Made by a program: the position numbers and the translations under genes | Part shown: piece after piece, positions 40,301 through 48,475 of the stretch | Position numbering within the stretch: the first letter of the stretch is position 1 | Layout of the letters: every line of letters starts with the position of its first letter | Origin: Haliotis asinina | Lineage: Eukaryota > Mollusca > Gastropoda > Lepetellida > Haliotidae | Direction: 5' to 3' | Length of the DNA: 64,000 nt | Assembly (NCBI RefSeq): GCF_037392515.1 | Contig: NC_090291.1 | Coordinates: 17,263,501-17,327,500, forward strand | The notes under the pieces: model-generated | Seen by the model: only the letters and a program-made list of their open reading frames with translations | The model's database searches: none | What the model was told of the DNA's origin: nothing

Positions 40301-43300
40301 ATCTAGCATACATATTATTTGACAGAACATATTTAAAAACACACAAGAACTAACTGAACAACACTATTTGTCTCTGTTGGTAATCTGGTTGTCTAGTTGT
40401 TTTTTGTTTCAGCACCAAATCAAACTAATAACTTGGTTCAGGCATTTATCAGTAATGTCTCTAGTCCCTATTTACTGCACTAGTTATCTGGGTCAGAAGA
40501 AATATAATGGCTATATTATGCTAAGCTATGGCTATCAGTTGTCTAGCTTGCCAGTATCTTTGCTGAAGCCTGTTATTATGGAAATCAGATATTACATGCA
40601 AAATCACATCAGCAGTGTATGAGCTCAAATGTACCAGATCACGCTGACATTAGGTCTATACTGTACTCACAACACTCCCGGGTCCCGTTCCTATAAACAA
40701 ACGTAGCGCTACGATGGTCGTAAGTCTATGTTAGGAATGGGAGTTACAATCATTTTAGTGCTATGACCCTTTGAATGGGGGCCCTGTACTCACATTCTTG
40801 GGTGTAGTTAGCATTTATTAAAAAATTTGTTACCTGACTTGGGTAACACTGTTTTGTGAAAGACAAATTGTTACAGTATTTCGAAACACAATATTCCTTC
40901 ACGTGATAGATGGATAAAACCGACAAAACCCATCTATATGTATATATACTATAATGCCCTGAGCACAGCAGTCTGTGACAACCTCTAGGTTTACTATCCT
41001 TAATTATTCACCATTATCACCATTTTTTATAGATTCTAAAACTGACATGTTGTAAGTTGAACATATCAGGTCAACACAAAATCCTTATGCTTCGAGTAGC
41101 AGCTGCACTGAGGCTGAAATCACGGATTGATCTTATAACATTCTGTTTAGTCAAGAAAATGCACAATACTAACTGTCCATACAATAACTAGAAAATCTTC
41201 TGAAACTAATGTTAAGAGCATAGATCAGTAACGCACTCAAACATTTTTGGCAAAACCTGAAAAAGTGTCCATAACTGGGACTCTTGGATAGAAGTGATCC
41301 AACATTTTGAATTTTGCAAGTGTGAAAGAACTAATTAATTACAGAAAAGTCTGCTGATCAAACCTCAAGCCAAAAAAGTCTATCAGTAACCCTGGCTCAT
41401 TACTCCAATGTGGGTAATGCATTTGTTTCTGAAATCTAAGAAAATGTTGCCATCACAAATAAAAACATTCCTCGGTTGTTGCTGTCGCCCTTACATCAAA
41501 TAAACTACTTAAATTTCTAAATACTGTTTCATCTTGCAGTTATGCCCTACAAGTAAATAAATCTTATGTTAAGACTTTAGTACTTTGTTGTGAAATAATA
41601 ATAGAATAAGAAAAGACCATAATACAATTAAATAACACTTTAGAGTTCTACACTGACAAAGTAAATAAAACCGTAAAATATACTGAAATAACATGACACA
41701 CAGTGTAAAGAAACTTAGTTTCAGTATTATACATTACACTCCTCTACAGAGTCTAATAACCCTAGTAGGATGTTGCGTCAGGTAACCTTTGAGCGATCTG
41801 TCACCGTCCAATCAAACATGAGATGACCAAATGGATTTGATCCATCAGACAACAGATACTGTTTATGGTTTGGCAGGACTTACAAAATTCCCAGAACAAA
41901 CAAAAATCTGCATAAAAAACATATATATATGCTTGGGGCTTTCTGATGACCTAGATATCATAAGGTAATATTTCCACAAGCTGCCATCCTTGAATATTTA
42001 CAAAAACAATATTTCCAGTGACAGTTTACTCACTACTGGCAGAGTTTTAGCATGCTCCATGAGCATCACCTGAAAGCAATCATATGGGAATAGCATTCGG
42101 ATTAATTTGGGTACAAACCCATTCGACATAAAAGTTCAGAAGGTAAGCAGTGTTCTGATCAGTCAATCTCAAAGGTTACCTGACACAACCTCCTACTAGG
42201 GTTTGCTAGACTCAGCAGGGGAATATAACAAATAATACTGAGACTAAGTTTACTTAGACTGCATGACATAAATCAGATCATTCTGTGAAAACTGAAAGAT
42301 TTCGACATATTTCACAATGTTTTAAAAACATCAACCTTGTAAATCAAATCCATATGACATACTTTCTAAAACAAAAAAACCTTCATCAGGTTCATGTAAA
42401 TATTTTCGTAACATGTCGTAACATTTTGTCTGTACATCATGTTTTCCTGGAATTTAATCTTAAAATCACAAACATTAGCACAAATTTAAAATTGGGAAAT
42501 GTGAAGACTCAAAACAAATTATACTCAAGAAGATCCTTCAGTCAAAGCAGAGTCCTAAGTTATTTAAAAACATATAATTTCTATAAAACAAAGAAGACCT
42601 ATACTAGAAGAGGAAACCTTACACATTGCTAAAAATCAGTATATTGTTTGTGTTTTTGCATCACACTGCAATATTCCAGCTATAACATGGTAGCCTGTAA
42701 ATGAAAAGGTCTGGACTAGGCTATTGTTTTTTATTAGATTTCACACAATACAAACTGCACATATTCTAATTAGGAATCCAAATGGGGTGAAATGATAGAT
42801 GCGTGTTCTTTGTGACAGTGTGACTATGCTTTAATAACCCAAGATATGGCCAAACAGTAGAATTAGATTTCAAAAAAAAAGAAAGAAAAATCTCTGAAAA
42901 AAAAAAGGTACAGATGAAACTTTGAACTAACTGAATAAAACAAAAATGTATTCTCTATTTTCAAGATTCCAACTAAACACTATGCATATCATTTCAAGGA
43001 CTGGACTGGCTATAGTTAATGCATTTGATTGTTCCATGTATTGCATCACCAATCTGCAATTCTACATTTCCTGGACCCTTTCACCATTAGTTTTGTCTTG
43101 GAAATGACATCACCATTTCCTAATGTTCTAATAGAAACCTAGATATAGATGATGAAATTTAGAAATCTACTACTGAAGTGTGACACAGATCTACATTTGA
43201 AGATGAAGCCTCTTGATACATTTTGTCAAACTGGAAGACTGGAATAATTAATGCTCAATTAATTGACAACATCAACATAGAGTGAACTCAAAACCAAACC

Positions 43301-46245
43301 TATAATAGCATTTGGGTTTAGAATATCAATTATAATGCAATGGAGATCAGATAGAACACCCTGTAATGATCTATGACGTTATTCTCGTGGTTCTGTTACA
43401 CTCTACAGCATCTTACAGAATATATTTGCTGATGAATTGTGGTACAGAGCTCATGTGTTACACTTCATAGATAGGTTGCTAATCCCCTGAGCTTCTTTAA
43501 CTTGTAACCACAAAATGTCAACAGATAAGCAGTATGCAATGTTATTCCCATATACATGGAGGAATGACGCTATTACTACAATTTGACTGCAGAATGCATA
43601 AATGCTTTGTCACAGATAAAGCTGTTAACAAATGATAGTCATGTTTTTTGTGAATCAGACTACTCAATAAAGCTCTAATCTGTCATCCTCGAGACGTTTT
43701 AGATCTATGCCATGATTTCAGTACTCTGCTTAAAAATACTTTAAGCTTTCAGTTGGACTGAGAAAGAATTTGGACACAAAATACCCTCAATGAGCAATAC
43801 TCCACTACAAAAACAAAGAAGGGTAAATATTTTAAATAACATGAAGAATAAATGTTTCCCATCACGTTTAGAAGAGTACATACTTGCGCCATCCTGTTAG
43901 AGGTTTACGCTTCTCTTCTTCTGTACGAAATGCAAGTGACAGTGCTGCTAATGGCCATGCTAGAACCAAACACATTCCTGCCAGCAGAAGCCGGATAGGG
44001 GCAACTGTCACTGACATAATCACAATCTGAAACAAAATGAAAATAATTAATGTCATGGAACAGACAATCACGATATTTCAGATACCTGTGCAGTGTATCA
44101 ACTAAGTCAGTAGTTTGGAGCTACTGTTTACAAAGTTTTCATAGCAATACATTTTTTGCTACTGTAAGCTTACGATAAAGTATAGGGTTAGGATGGGTTG
44201 TAATGCTATCAGTGCTCGGTGGATCTGGAAACAGATTTAAAAAATTACAATTTTGTTCAAAGTTCTGTAAGCTAGGCTCCTAATCCATAAAATTTAAAAG
44301 AAGAAAAGGACCCCCTAATTTCTCCATATCACTATAACAGTACCATAAGGGGTAACAGCAATATCACACAGAAGGCTACCAGGAATAGGCTTTACACATT
44401 GTATTTATATTTGGAACTGAATAACCGTCCTCAGCATTATGAGCCGGTGCTTTAACCACTAGGCTATCTCGCTGTCCCCAGACCTAAAGAAATTAGAGGT
44501 GGGTCTGGTCTTTGACTAGTGGCTTCACTTACAGCATGCTGTAACAAACATAATGTGTTCAAATGGTTGAAAAATGGGAAAAATGACAAGGTTATCACAG
44601 CCATGGCAATTGAGCTAAAAGGGTACATTACTCAATATACAATAACACAGCCTGCCAGCCATTATAGTTTTGAACACTGCGTTATCTGTGTTGCAGGTAT
44701 TCAACTATGAAGATATGACAACAATGTAAAGTTGCATTAATGGGGTTTTTCCCCCATCTCATTAGAATCAGACTTTTCATGGTGATACCCGTGTGTCAGC
44801 CTCACTAAAGTCAGTCTTTTATGCTGATACGATACCTGTCTGAGAAAAAATCTGACGACAACTCAACGGGAGGTTGTGACATGTTTACTTTCTGGACACC
44901 TAATCAGAGTCAAGACTTTTAAATTCCTTGCATGAGTGACTGTGAGCCAAGCATTCACATGATTCAGACAAGCAACCCCCTTCTCTATTATGTCCACATA
45001 CTGAAAATGAATATAATAGGCAGCTTCCAACTACCAAAGCAGTGAAGCAACAGCAAACAAGAACAGTTGATTTCATCGAGATTATAAGAAGATTTTCCTG
45101 ATTTCCACTAGTTTGGGCACAAAAGGACTAGCTTTTGGCTTGTCTGTTGTATACACTGCATCCAGCTGTATTCTAGCAACATGGCAGCATTCATTAAACA
45201 GTCAGATTTGGACCTGACGATCAACTGATTAACATCATGAGCATGGTCACATTCCAAGAATAGGTTACAATAAAAAAACATGAACATTCTATTTTCCCTG
45301 TCTCTGAACACATTATCACTGACAGAATAAAGATACAGATCTTTAACTCCTCCCCCCCCAAAAAAAGACAAAAAAACCCCAAAACCTGAACTTTTCACAT
45401 GGAAGTGTTCTGTCACTGGGCACTTTCAGCACAGCATATTCATAGACAAAAAATATTATCTTGTTAAACAAGTAAGTTTCAGTTACATACAAAATACATT
45501 CATTACTGGGGAAATGCTGCTGGTTGTATATTAATGAACGCCATTTTCTGCCATACTTGGAAAGCCAAGGACAACAGCATACAACTTAAGAGGATCAGTC
45601 AACAGAGACCTCTGTGACCTGGTGATAGCAAGGAATAATATGGTTAAACAGATAATTGTCATGCCACTATCAAGATGTCCTAAATATAACCATGTCTTTC
45701 AAATAAAACCTCACCTGACAGAGATAAGATGAGAAATAAAGAAAACTTAAAAGAATTATTGAAGGAAAACATTGCTAACAAATATTTCCTTCAATTTAAG
45801 TGCACTCACTAAACAAGTAATATAAAGTATGTTTTTCCAAACACTGTGGTTTGGATGTCTATACAAATTGTGCACTCTTAAACACAAATATTATAGCTTC
45901 AAATTTATTGCGTACGTTTGTATTTAACACTCAAAAGCTTGAAGATGGGCGGTCAATCAAAGTTATGACAACGCCTCTTCCGTAACTACTGTCACAACTG
46001 AAACGACAATGCATGCATATACAGGTACACGTATTCATTTATCACAATCAATACGTAATTAATCAATTACTGCATACATATATTTTCTAAAAACCCAGTG
46101 TTGATCGATCCTTAATGTTATGGTGGGAAGTAAATCAGACCTGAATTTTGTCCAAGATTCCGAAATGCAACCGGTGTACAAACGGGTTCTGAACGTCCGG
46201 TACAACAAGTGATTCTTGTCGCGTAACTGGCACGTTTCTCTTCAT
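13220..46245 (-). CDS. LPCAT2: Lysophosphatidylcholine acyltransferase, LPCAT1/2 type (complete gene)
   Basis: Membrane-bound acyltransferase of the Lands cycle: transfers an acyl chain from acyl-CoA to lysophosphatidylcholine (LPCAT2 also acetylates lyso-PAF). Thirteen coding exon positions on the minus strand, each with GT-AG borders and compatible phases, sum to 1512 nt with exon 3B (503 aa) or 1515 nt with exon 3A (504 aa). Human LPCAT1/2 are about 534-544 aa. Domains: N-terminal NPFVH motif, a membrane segment (about 40-68), acyltransferase motif 1 HSTYFD or HSTFFD (125-130), motif 3 EGTCTNR (199-205), VPVQPV (220-225), then EF-hands with loops at 380-391 (canonical), 417-428 (Gly at position 12, so degenerate) and 452-463 (near canonical). 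It ends KAKFD, a KxKxx ER-retrieval signal. Wording such as PMEAGLVEF is closer to LPCAT2 as I recall it. The gene could equally be the single invertebrate ancestor of LPCAT1 and LPCAT2. Confidence 0.95.
14042..14183 (-). CDS. LPCAT2: LPCAT coding exon 12 (EF-hands 2 and 3)
   Basis: Acceptor TGTGTGCTTTCAG, donor GTAAGT. Encodes residues 415-461 plus one base. EF-hand 2 loop D-T-E-N-Q-G-Y-I-S-K-E-G lacks Glu at position 12 and probably binds calcium poorly. EF-hand 3 loop begins DSDKDDKISF and is finished by Asp462-Glu463 in exon 13. Confidence 0.96.
14608..14706 (-). CDS. LPCAT2: LPCAT coding exon 11 (EF-hand 1)
   Basis: Acceptor TTTTTTTGTTCAG, donor GTAAAT. Exactly 33 codons, DNSGTIDFREYVIGLSLVSG to AFQ (382-414). 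With D380-R381 it completes the loop D-R-D-N-S-G-T-I-D-F-R-E, which has good calcium ligands at positions 1, 3, 5, 9 and 12. Confidence 0.96.
14902..15130 (+). repeat. Dispersed repeat (family S2), diverged copy in an LPCAT intron
   Basis: GAGTGAGTGAGTGATTTTAC, AGCAATATCCTAGCTATTC, TCTGGACCAGACAATCCAGT, then AAGCGAGCCTGATCC and CCTCTTACGACAAAG, ending GGATCTTCATGG. The same order of blocks recurs at 26059, 58210, 58893 and 60678. The front shares the 'agcaatattccagct' tail with S1 SINEs. Confidence 0.75.
16449..16593 (-). CDS. LPCAT2: LPCAT coding exon 10 (start of EF-hand region)
   Basis: Acceptor TCTTTTGCAG, donor GTAAGT. Encodes residues 334-381, with a vestigial EF-like helix (KSGQINLEEFASYL) and EVFALYDR. 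The last D-R starts the first canonical calcium-binding loop, which continues into exon 11. Confidence 0.95.
17218..17317. repeat. Inverted-repeat element with GAAA(A/T)GT-type end
   Basis: 24-bp arms TGATGCAACATTTCGGTATG (17218 on) and, read in reverse complement, TGATGCGACATTTTGGTATG (ending 17317), both followed by GATT. The 50-nt centre itself contains the self-complementary words GGTACC and GTTATCACTC. It lies in LPCAT intron 9 (between exons 9 and 10). The layout, with an outer stem closed next to a GAAA, parallels the hammerhead-like fold at 47586. Confidence 0.6.
18283..18408 (-). CDS. LPCAT2: LPCAT coding exon 9
   Basis: Acceptor TTATTTTTCAG, donor GTTTGT. Encodes HLNCPVTDHTYDDCRLMVRA and LKLPMEAGLVEFQKL, residues 292-332 plus part of Gly333. 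The DHTYDDCRLM and PMEAGLVEF wording is close to LPCAT2. Confidence 0.95.
19275..19357 (-). CDS. LPCAT2: LPCAT coding exon 8
   Basis: Acceptor TTTTGTTTCAG, donor GTAAGT. Encodes FLPVYNPSEEEKNDARLFAN and on to VMA, residues 264-290 plus part of Lys291. The PSEEEKND block is strongly conserved in LPCAT1 and LPCAT2. Confidence 0.95.
19875..19929 (-). CDS. LPCAT2: LPCAT coding exon 7
   Basis: Acceptor GTTTCAG, donor GTAAGT. Encodes FACLWYTFCQFNNQIEIE (246-263) in phase with both neighbours. It matches the family segment between TWTW and FLPV. Confidence 0.94.
20140..20296 (-). repeat. tRNA-derived SINE copy (family S1) in an LPCAT intron
   Basis: GATGAGTGAGTAAGTTTATT tail, AGCAATATTCCAGCAGTA, GGGGACACAAGAAAAGGGCT, ACCCATGTGGAGAATCTAAC, and tRNA-like head GAACCACTAGGCTACCC at the right end. 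Confidence 0.8.
20569..20603 (-). CDS. LPCAT2: LPCAT coding exon 6 (micro-exon, 35 nt)
   Basis: Acceptor TTTTTCTGTAG, donor GTGAGT. Encodes DTFTWTWDGPK plus two bases of Ala245. TWTW is a family hallmark. It is too short to find by frame length and was placed by phase and motif. Confidence 0.94.
20926..20984 (-). CDS. LPCAT2: LPCAT coding exon 5 (motif 4)
   Basis: Acceptor TATTTTAG, donor GTAAGT. Encodes GAFYPGVPVQPVCLRYFNKL (from shared Gly214), containing the conserved VPVQPV block of acyltransferase motif 4. Confidence 0.96.
24140..24313 (-). CDS. LPCAT2: LPCAT coding exon 4 (acyltransferase motifs 2-3)
   Basis: Acceptor TTTTTGTCAG, donor GTAAGA. Completes Thr156, then LIQFTQPVFVRREDPNSR (motif 2 region) and WPQVLIFPEGTCTNRSCLI, where EGTCTNR (199-205) is motif 3 for phosphate or glycerol binding. 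Ends TFKP plus one base of Gly214. Confidence 0.96.
26059..26322 (-). repeat. Dispersed repeat (family S2), well-preserved copy in an LPCAT intron
   Basis: Contains GACCCGTAAAGGTCCCGGGG, TTGCCATAAAAGGCAACTAT, GTCGTAAGAGGCGACTAATG, CCCAATTGCGCAGATCGATG, then GCCATATAGCTGGAATACTG and TGAGTGTGGCGTAAAACTGA. It is the best copy in the window and defines the family. Reverse orientation relative to the 14902, 58210 and 60678 copies. Confidence 0.85.
27139..27359 (-). CDS. LPCAT2: LPCAT exon 3A, alternative catalytic exon (LPCAT2-like)
   Basis: Acceptor TTCCTTTGATAG, donor GTAGGT. 221 nt: one base, 73 codons, one base. Encodes AFSGLLLWLGRCVIFIAGFH, then KIKLRG and motif 1 in APVLCAAPHSTFFDTI, ending SIPFLG plus the first base of Thr. 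Aligned with exon 3B, the first 47 residues match without a gap, with one extra residue later. AAPHSTFFD is the LPCAT2-like wording. The open frame, both splice sites and the catalytic His and Asp are intact, so I read it as functional and not as a decayed exon. The open frame continues upstream only through low-complexity intron sequence. Confidence 0.9.
27434..27872 (-). promoter_or_regulatory. Pyrimidine-rich tract (transcript strand) just upstream of LPCAT exon 3A
   Basis: About 440 nt that are almost pure purine on the plus strand, hence C/U-rich in the LPCAT pre-mRNA. It ends about 75 nt before the exon 3A acceptor. Diverged tandem units of about 62-69 bp are visible (blocks starting near 27663, 27725 and 27794, each with CAGGAGGAGGAGG or similar). 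Such tracts are typical binding platforms for PTB-type splicing repressors. A regulatory role here is inference. The apparent 239-aa frame through it is low-complexity sequence joined to exon 3A and not a protein. Confidence 0.6.
29294..29530. repeat. 47-bp tandem repeat, 5 units
   Basis: Units begin GATGACACTAAGATCACATC at 29294 and restart at 29341, 29388, 29435 and 29482, a constant 47-bp period. Each carries the block AGATCACATCATAGATACAA and ends with a variant of GTGATACTTGGTGTG. Located in the intron between exons 3B and 3A. Confidence 0.9.
30951..31100 (-). other. Second pyrimidine-rich patch (transcript strand) between LPCAT exons 3B and 3A
   Basis: Plus strand is purine-biased (GGGAAAATGGGAAGGGGAAAC, GAATGGAGGGGATGAGGCAG), giving a C/U-rich transcript. 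It is shorter and less pure than the tract at 27434. Function unknown. Confidence 0.4.
32243..32284. repeat. (TGATG)n microsatellite, about 8 units
   Basis: Perfect run of ATGTGATGTGATGTG in the LPCAT intron between exons 3B and 3A. Confidence 0.95.
33421..33514. repeat. Snap-back hairpin element (copy 4), LPCAT intron downstream of exon 3B
   Basis: Arms GGTTCCTCAAAAGCTACAAC (left) and GCTACAACCCCTTTGAGGAAC (right) are inverted at their outer parts (GTTCCTCAAA and TTTGAGGAAC). The centre GATGGAAGTTACAATCATCT matches copies 1 and 6. Confidence 0.7.
34493..34710 (-). CDS. LPCAT2: LPCAT exon 3B, alternative catalytic exon (LPCAT1-like)
   Basis: Acceptor TTTCTCTGTAG, donor GTACGA. 218 nt: one base, 72 codons, one base. 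Encodes hydrophobic VLRPLIVVLCRGVFFMGGFH, then WIRVRG and motif 1 in APIIALAPHSTYFDAL, with His125 and Asp130 as the HxxxxD catalytic pair, ending VPIFG plus the first base of Thr156. The wording LAPHS-Y-FDA and AKAES resembles human LPCAT1 from memory. It shares entry phase, exit phase and almost the same length with exon 3A. Confidence 0.93.
39288..39432. repeat. Snap-back hairpin element (copy 5, diverged subfamily), LPCAT intron upstream of exon 3B
   Basis: Perfect 21-bp arms: ATTCTCGAAACATTCGTAGC plus C (39310-39330) and G plus GCTACGAATGTTTCGAGAAT (39392-39412), with a 61-nt centre. It carries the family word CTTAGGGCTACGA but differs in the rest, so subfamily membership is tentative. 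The perfect arms suggest it is young or conserved. Confidence 0.7.
40678..40795. repeat. Snap-back hairpin element (copy 6), LPCAT intron upstream of exon 3B
   Basis: Left GGTCCCGTTCCTATAAACAA then ACGTAGCGCTACGA. The centre AGGAATGGGAGTTACAATCA is followed by TTTTAGTGCTATGACCCTTT and GGGGGCCC. Outer and inner arms are inverted as in copies 1 and 4. Confidence 0.7.
41701..42261. mobile_element. 561-bp inverted-repeat MITE in an LPCAT intron
   Basis: Long terminal inverted repeats of about 100 bp. Right end read inward: CAGTCTAAGTAAACTTAGTC; left end: CAGTGTAAAGAAACTTAGTT. Both arms then share TCAGTATTAT, GAGTCTA, AACCCTAGTAGGA, and GTCAGGTAACCTTTGAG. The internal block (from 41760 to 42201) begins CCCTAGTAGG, recalling piggyBac-type ends, but a TTAA target duplication is not clear. 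No transposase frame, so non-autonomous. Confidence 0.75.
43884..44026 (-). CDS. LPCAT2: LPCAT coding exon 2 (membrane segment)
   Basis: Acceptor TTTTGTTTCAG, donor GTATGT. Encodes residues 36-82 and two bases of codon 83. The stretch MSVTVAPIRLLLAGMCLVLA (then WPLAALSLAF) is the predicted membrane helix, followed by a charged linker and the family motif LTGWRK. The trailing AA makes Asn with exon 3B or Lys with exon 3A. Confidence 0.93.
44329..44477 (-). repeat. tRNA-derived SINE copy (family S1) in LPCAT intron 1
   Basis: AGCAATATCACACAGAAGGC, ACCAGGAATAGGCTTTACAC, CCTCAGCATTATGAGCCGGT and head GCTTTAACCACTAGGCTATC. Diverged; head at the right, so minus orientation. Confidence 0.7.
46141..46245 (-). 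CDS. LPCAT2: LPCAT coding exon 1
   Basis: ATG at 46245-46243, preceded by AGAGAAA. It encodes 35 residues beginning MKRNVPVTRQESLVV and containing NPFVHRLHFG, a motif kept near the N-terminus of LPCAT1 and LPCAT2. The donor is GTCTGA, weak beyond the GT. It ends in phase 0 with Gln35. An untranslated upstream exon cannot be excluded. Confidence 0.85.
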
Positions 46246-46620
46246 TTTCTCTAGTTTGGTTTATCAGCAGACACTTGTCACATCGGTATCACATAGGAAT
46301 ATACAAGTCGGACATAGCGTTATCTTTTGTGCCGTTTATCACGGCTTCGAGGTGTTGTACGAGTTTATTTTTAGCAGGTACGATTAACCATGCGACATAT
46401 TACGCTTTCAAAATGACAGGAAAGTGCTTCTGTTGTAAGAAAAGCAATCTGATGGAAAATATCAAATCAGTTGTCACATCATATGTTTTAAATACCAATT
46501 AAACAAGCATTTGATTACTGTTTATCGTTAATAATACATATTCAACATAATTACTTCCTGTTGCAACATGACCAAGATTTGTTTTTGAATATGTTCTGGG
46601 AGGAATTTACCTGAAATTAA

Positions 46621-46968
46621 TGCTACATATGTCATATTTGGGATTTCACTTTCTTAGTAAAGTACAAATTCTAGTACTTCTTTCGGTTGAGTCCCATCCG
46701 GGATTCGAACCCGCACCCTCAGAGTCAGGCACCTAATCGCCAGCACAAAAAAGTCAGCCGCCTAGCCCGCTCAGCCACAGCGACTGTGGACTCAAGACTG
46801 TGGAAGTCGCGGTGGCTGAGCGGGCTAGGTGGCTGACTTTGTGTGCTGGCGATTAGGTGCCTGACTCTGAGGGTGCGGGTTCGAATCCCGGATGGGACTC
46901 AACCGAAAAAAGTACTAGAATTTGTACTTTACTAAGAAAGTGAAATCCCAAATATGACACATGTTGCA
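46621..46968. repeat. Head-to-head pair of tRNA-Leu-like SINEs forming a 165-bp-arm palindrome
   Basis: Left arm 46621-46785 and right arm 46805-46968 are near-perfect reverse complements around a 19-nt spacer. In the right arm, plus strand, the head reads GTCGCGGTGGCTGAGCGGGC (A-box like), then GTGCGGGTTCGAATCCCGG (B box), then GATGGGACTCAACCG and a common 3' body (AAGTACTAGAATTTGTACTT). Length, A box and variable-arm spacing fit a class II tRNA such as Leu. The acceptor stem has mismatches, so these are SINE heads and not working tRNA genes. The left arm is the same element on the minus strand. Few differences between the arms mean recent origin or gene conversion. Confidence 0.85.
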
Positions 46969-47585
46969 TTTGACCACTTTCTAAATGGCATCGTGTAATC
47001 ATGAAATTAATGCTGTTAATGGAATGAATTAGTTTATTTTAATGAAAAGCAACAAAATACATTGATAGTTACATGATAAAACATCGTCCACAGAACACAA
47101 ACTCAAGCTCTTTATGAACTAAATATATGTATGTACAAAATATTTTGACCCTCCAACTCCCCAATTATTGAAGTTATAACATGACTGATCTGTAAAAATT
47201 AATTCAGAATTAATATTTTTTAATAAAGAGGTAGAACATCATATTTTGATAATAAAATGAACTGGTTTATAGACAAACATAAAAAAAGAGAAGAGAATCA
47301 CCAAGATTTCATGCTTACTTGTTAAATGATCCTGGAACTGATAATATTCAGCGAAATGCAAACCCACATAGGACACACATGTATAAAAGTTACTTTCCTT
47401 GCTGGAGAATTGGTGAAAACATGTTGTACATGTTTTTCACTGCACTGAAAACCTTAAAACACTTGTGCAGCAAATATATTAAAGCATATGGCCATCATGC
47501 AAACATTTAAACACAAAACATATTTCAAGGCAATCTTTATTTTAATACATGACAAATCTTATGGATAACAACTTCTTGAATTTAT

Positions 47586-47666
47586 TTCTCACGACGTTTC
47601 AGGGCTTGTTTTGGGGGGTTGAACCTGATGATGGGGCTAGATCAAGCCCGTGAAATGTCGTGAGAA
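47586..47666 (+). ncRNA. Hammerhead-ribozyme-like fold (Penelope-like or retrozyme type), probably degenerate
   Basis: In order: stem III strand TTCTCACGACG, then GTTTC, a stem-I region, core CTGATGA (47625-47631), stem II GGGCT/AGCCC with a 6-nt loop, core GAAA (47652-47655), and the second stem III strand TGTCGTGAGAA. The outer stem continues as CTTATGGATA near 47559-47566 against TATCCATAAG near 47669-47678. This is the hammerhead order of elements known from Penelope-like elements and retrozymes. Two unpaired positions at the base of stem II and a poor stem I suggest loss of activity. Confidence 0.55.
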
Positions 47667-47812
47667 ATATCCATAAGATTGTGCATAAGATTTGTCCTGT
47701 ATTGCAACACCAACTTCTAATTGCCTTTGAAGAATCAAAACTTTACACTAGCCCACACAATAATGTAGCCAACATTTATGTCAATAATATATTTATGAAG
47801 GTGTAGCGGCCA

Positions 47813-47945
47813 CAAAATTTCCGAGTCCCGTGCTGGGATTCGAACGACGGACCCTCCGATCCAAAGTCGCCTTGTCCACATGACCAAAGAGGTTAACCCC
47901 GTCAGCAAGCTGACAAGGTAAGGATGTCATCTGTGGGATGACTCC
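47813..47945 (-). repeat. tRNA-derived SINE (different family)
   Basis: On the minus strand: GGTTAACCTCTTTGGTCATG (A-box region), GACAAGGCGACTTTGGATCG, then GTCGTTCGAATCCCAGCAC (B box) and GGGACTCGG. The flanks carry GTAGCGGCCAC. One partial copy seen in this window. Confidence 0.65.
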
Positions 47946-48397
47946 ACGCCCTGCTACATAGGCATAGTGCCATTCAACTTATCCATAGTGCCTCAAGGAA
48001 TCACTTGGCGTTTGGAGACTGAACTCAACAGAAGATTACTTATTATTATTATTTATTATAACGTGTACATAACAGTAAGGTATTAACGACATGTTCCAGT
48101 CATTTGTCTGTCATTGTTAGAAATTCAAGCAGACAAAAGTACACATAAAGGTGAATATATGTGGATATCAGAAGTTCACTTTACAAATGAACATATTCCA
48201 GGTGAGGAGCGGGGGTGTAGACTAAGGCTTAGTCTCTGAATATATATTATTTTGATAGTATAAACTGAAAAGGAGCCCCAGGGTGACTGGAGAATCAGAA
48301 CATGACTTGCTTCATTTAAGGCTTTAAAATTGCAGAGTAGGCTTGGCAGTGGGGAAAATAACTTGGTTCGGGGATTGCGAGACAGACTAGTGGTACG

Positions 48398-48475
48398 GTA
48401 GCTAAATGGTTGAAACGTTAGCTGATCATTCTGAAGCCCAGGTTCGATTCCCCCACATATTACACGTTTATCAGA
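48398..48475 (+). repeat. tRNA-like head fragment (family S1-related)
   Basis: GGTAGCTAAATGGTTGAAAC followed by GCCCAGGTTCGATTCCCCCA gives A and B boxes in tRNA spacing. The body beyond is lost or diverged. Confidence 0.55.

Noticed and set aside
46805-46905. Functional tRNA-Leu gene
   Set aside because: A and B boxes are good, but the acceptor stem has several mismatches, the T stem has one, and the 3' body is shared between both arms, as in a SINE.
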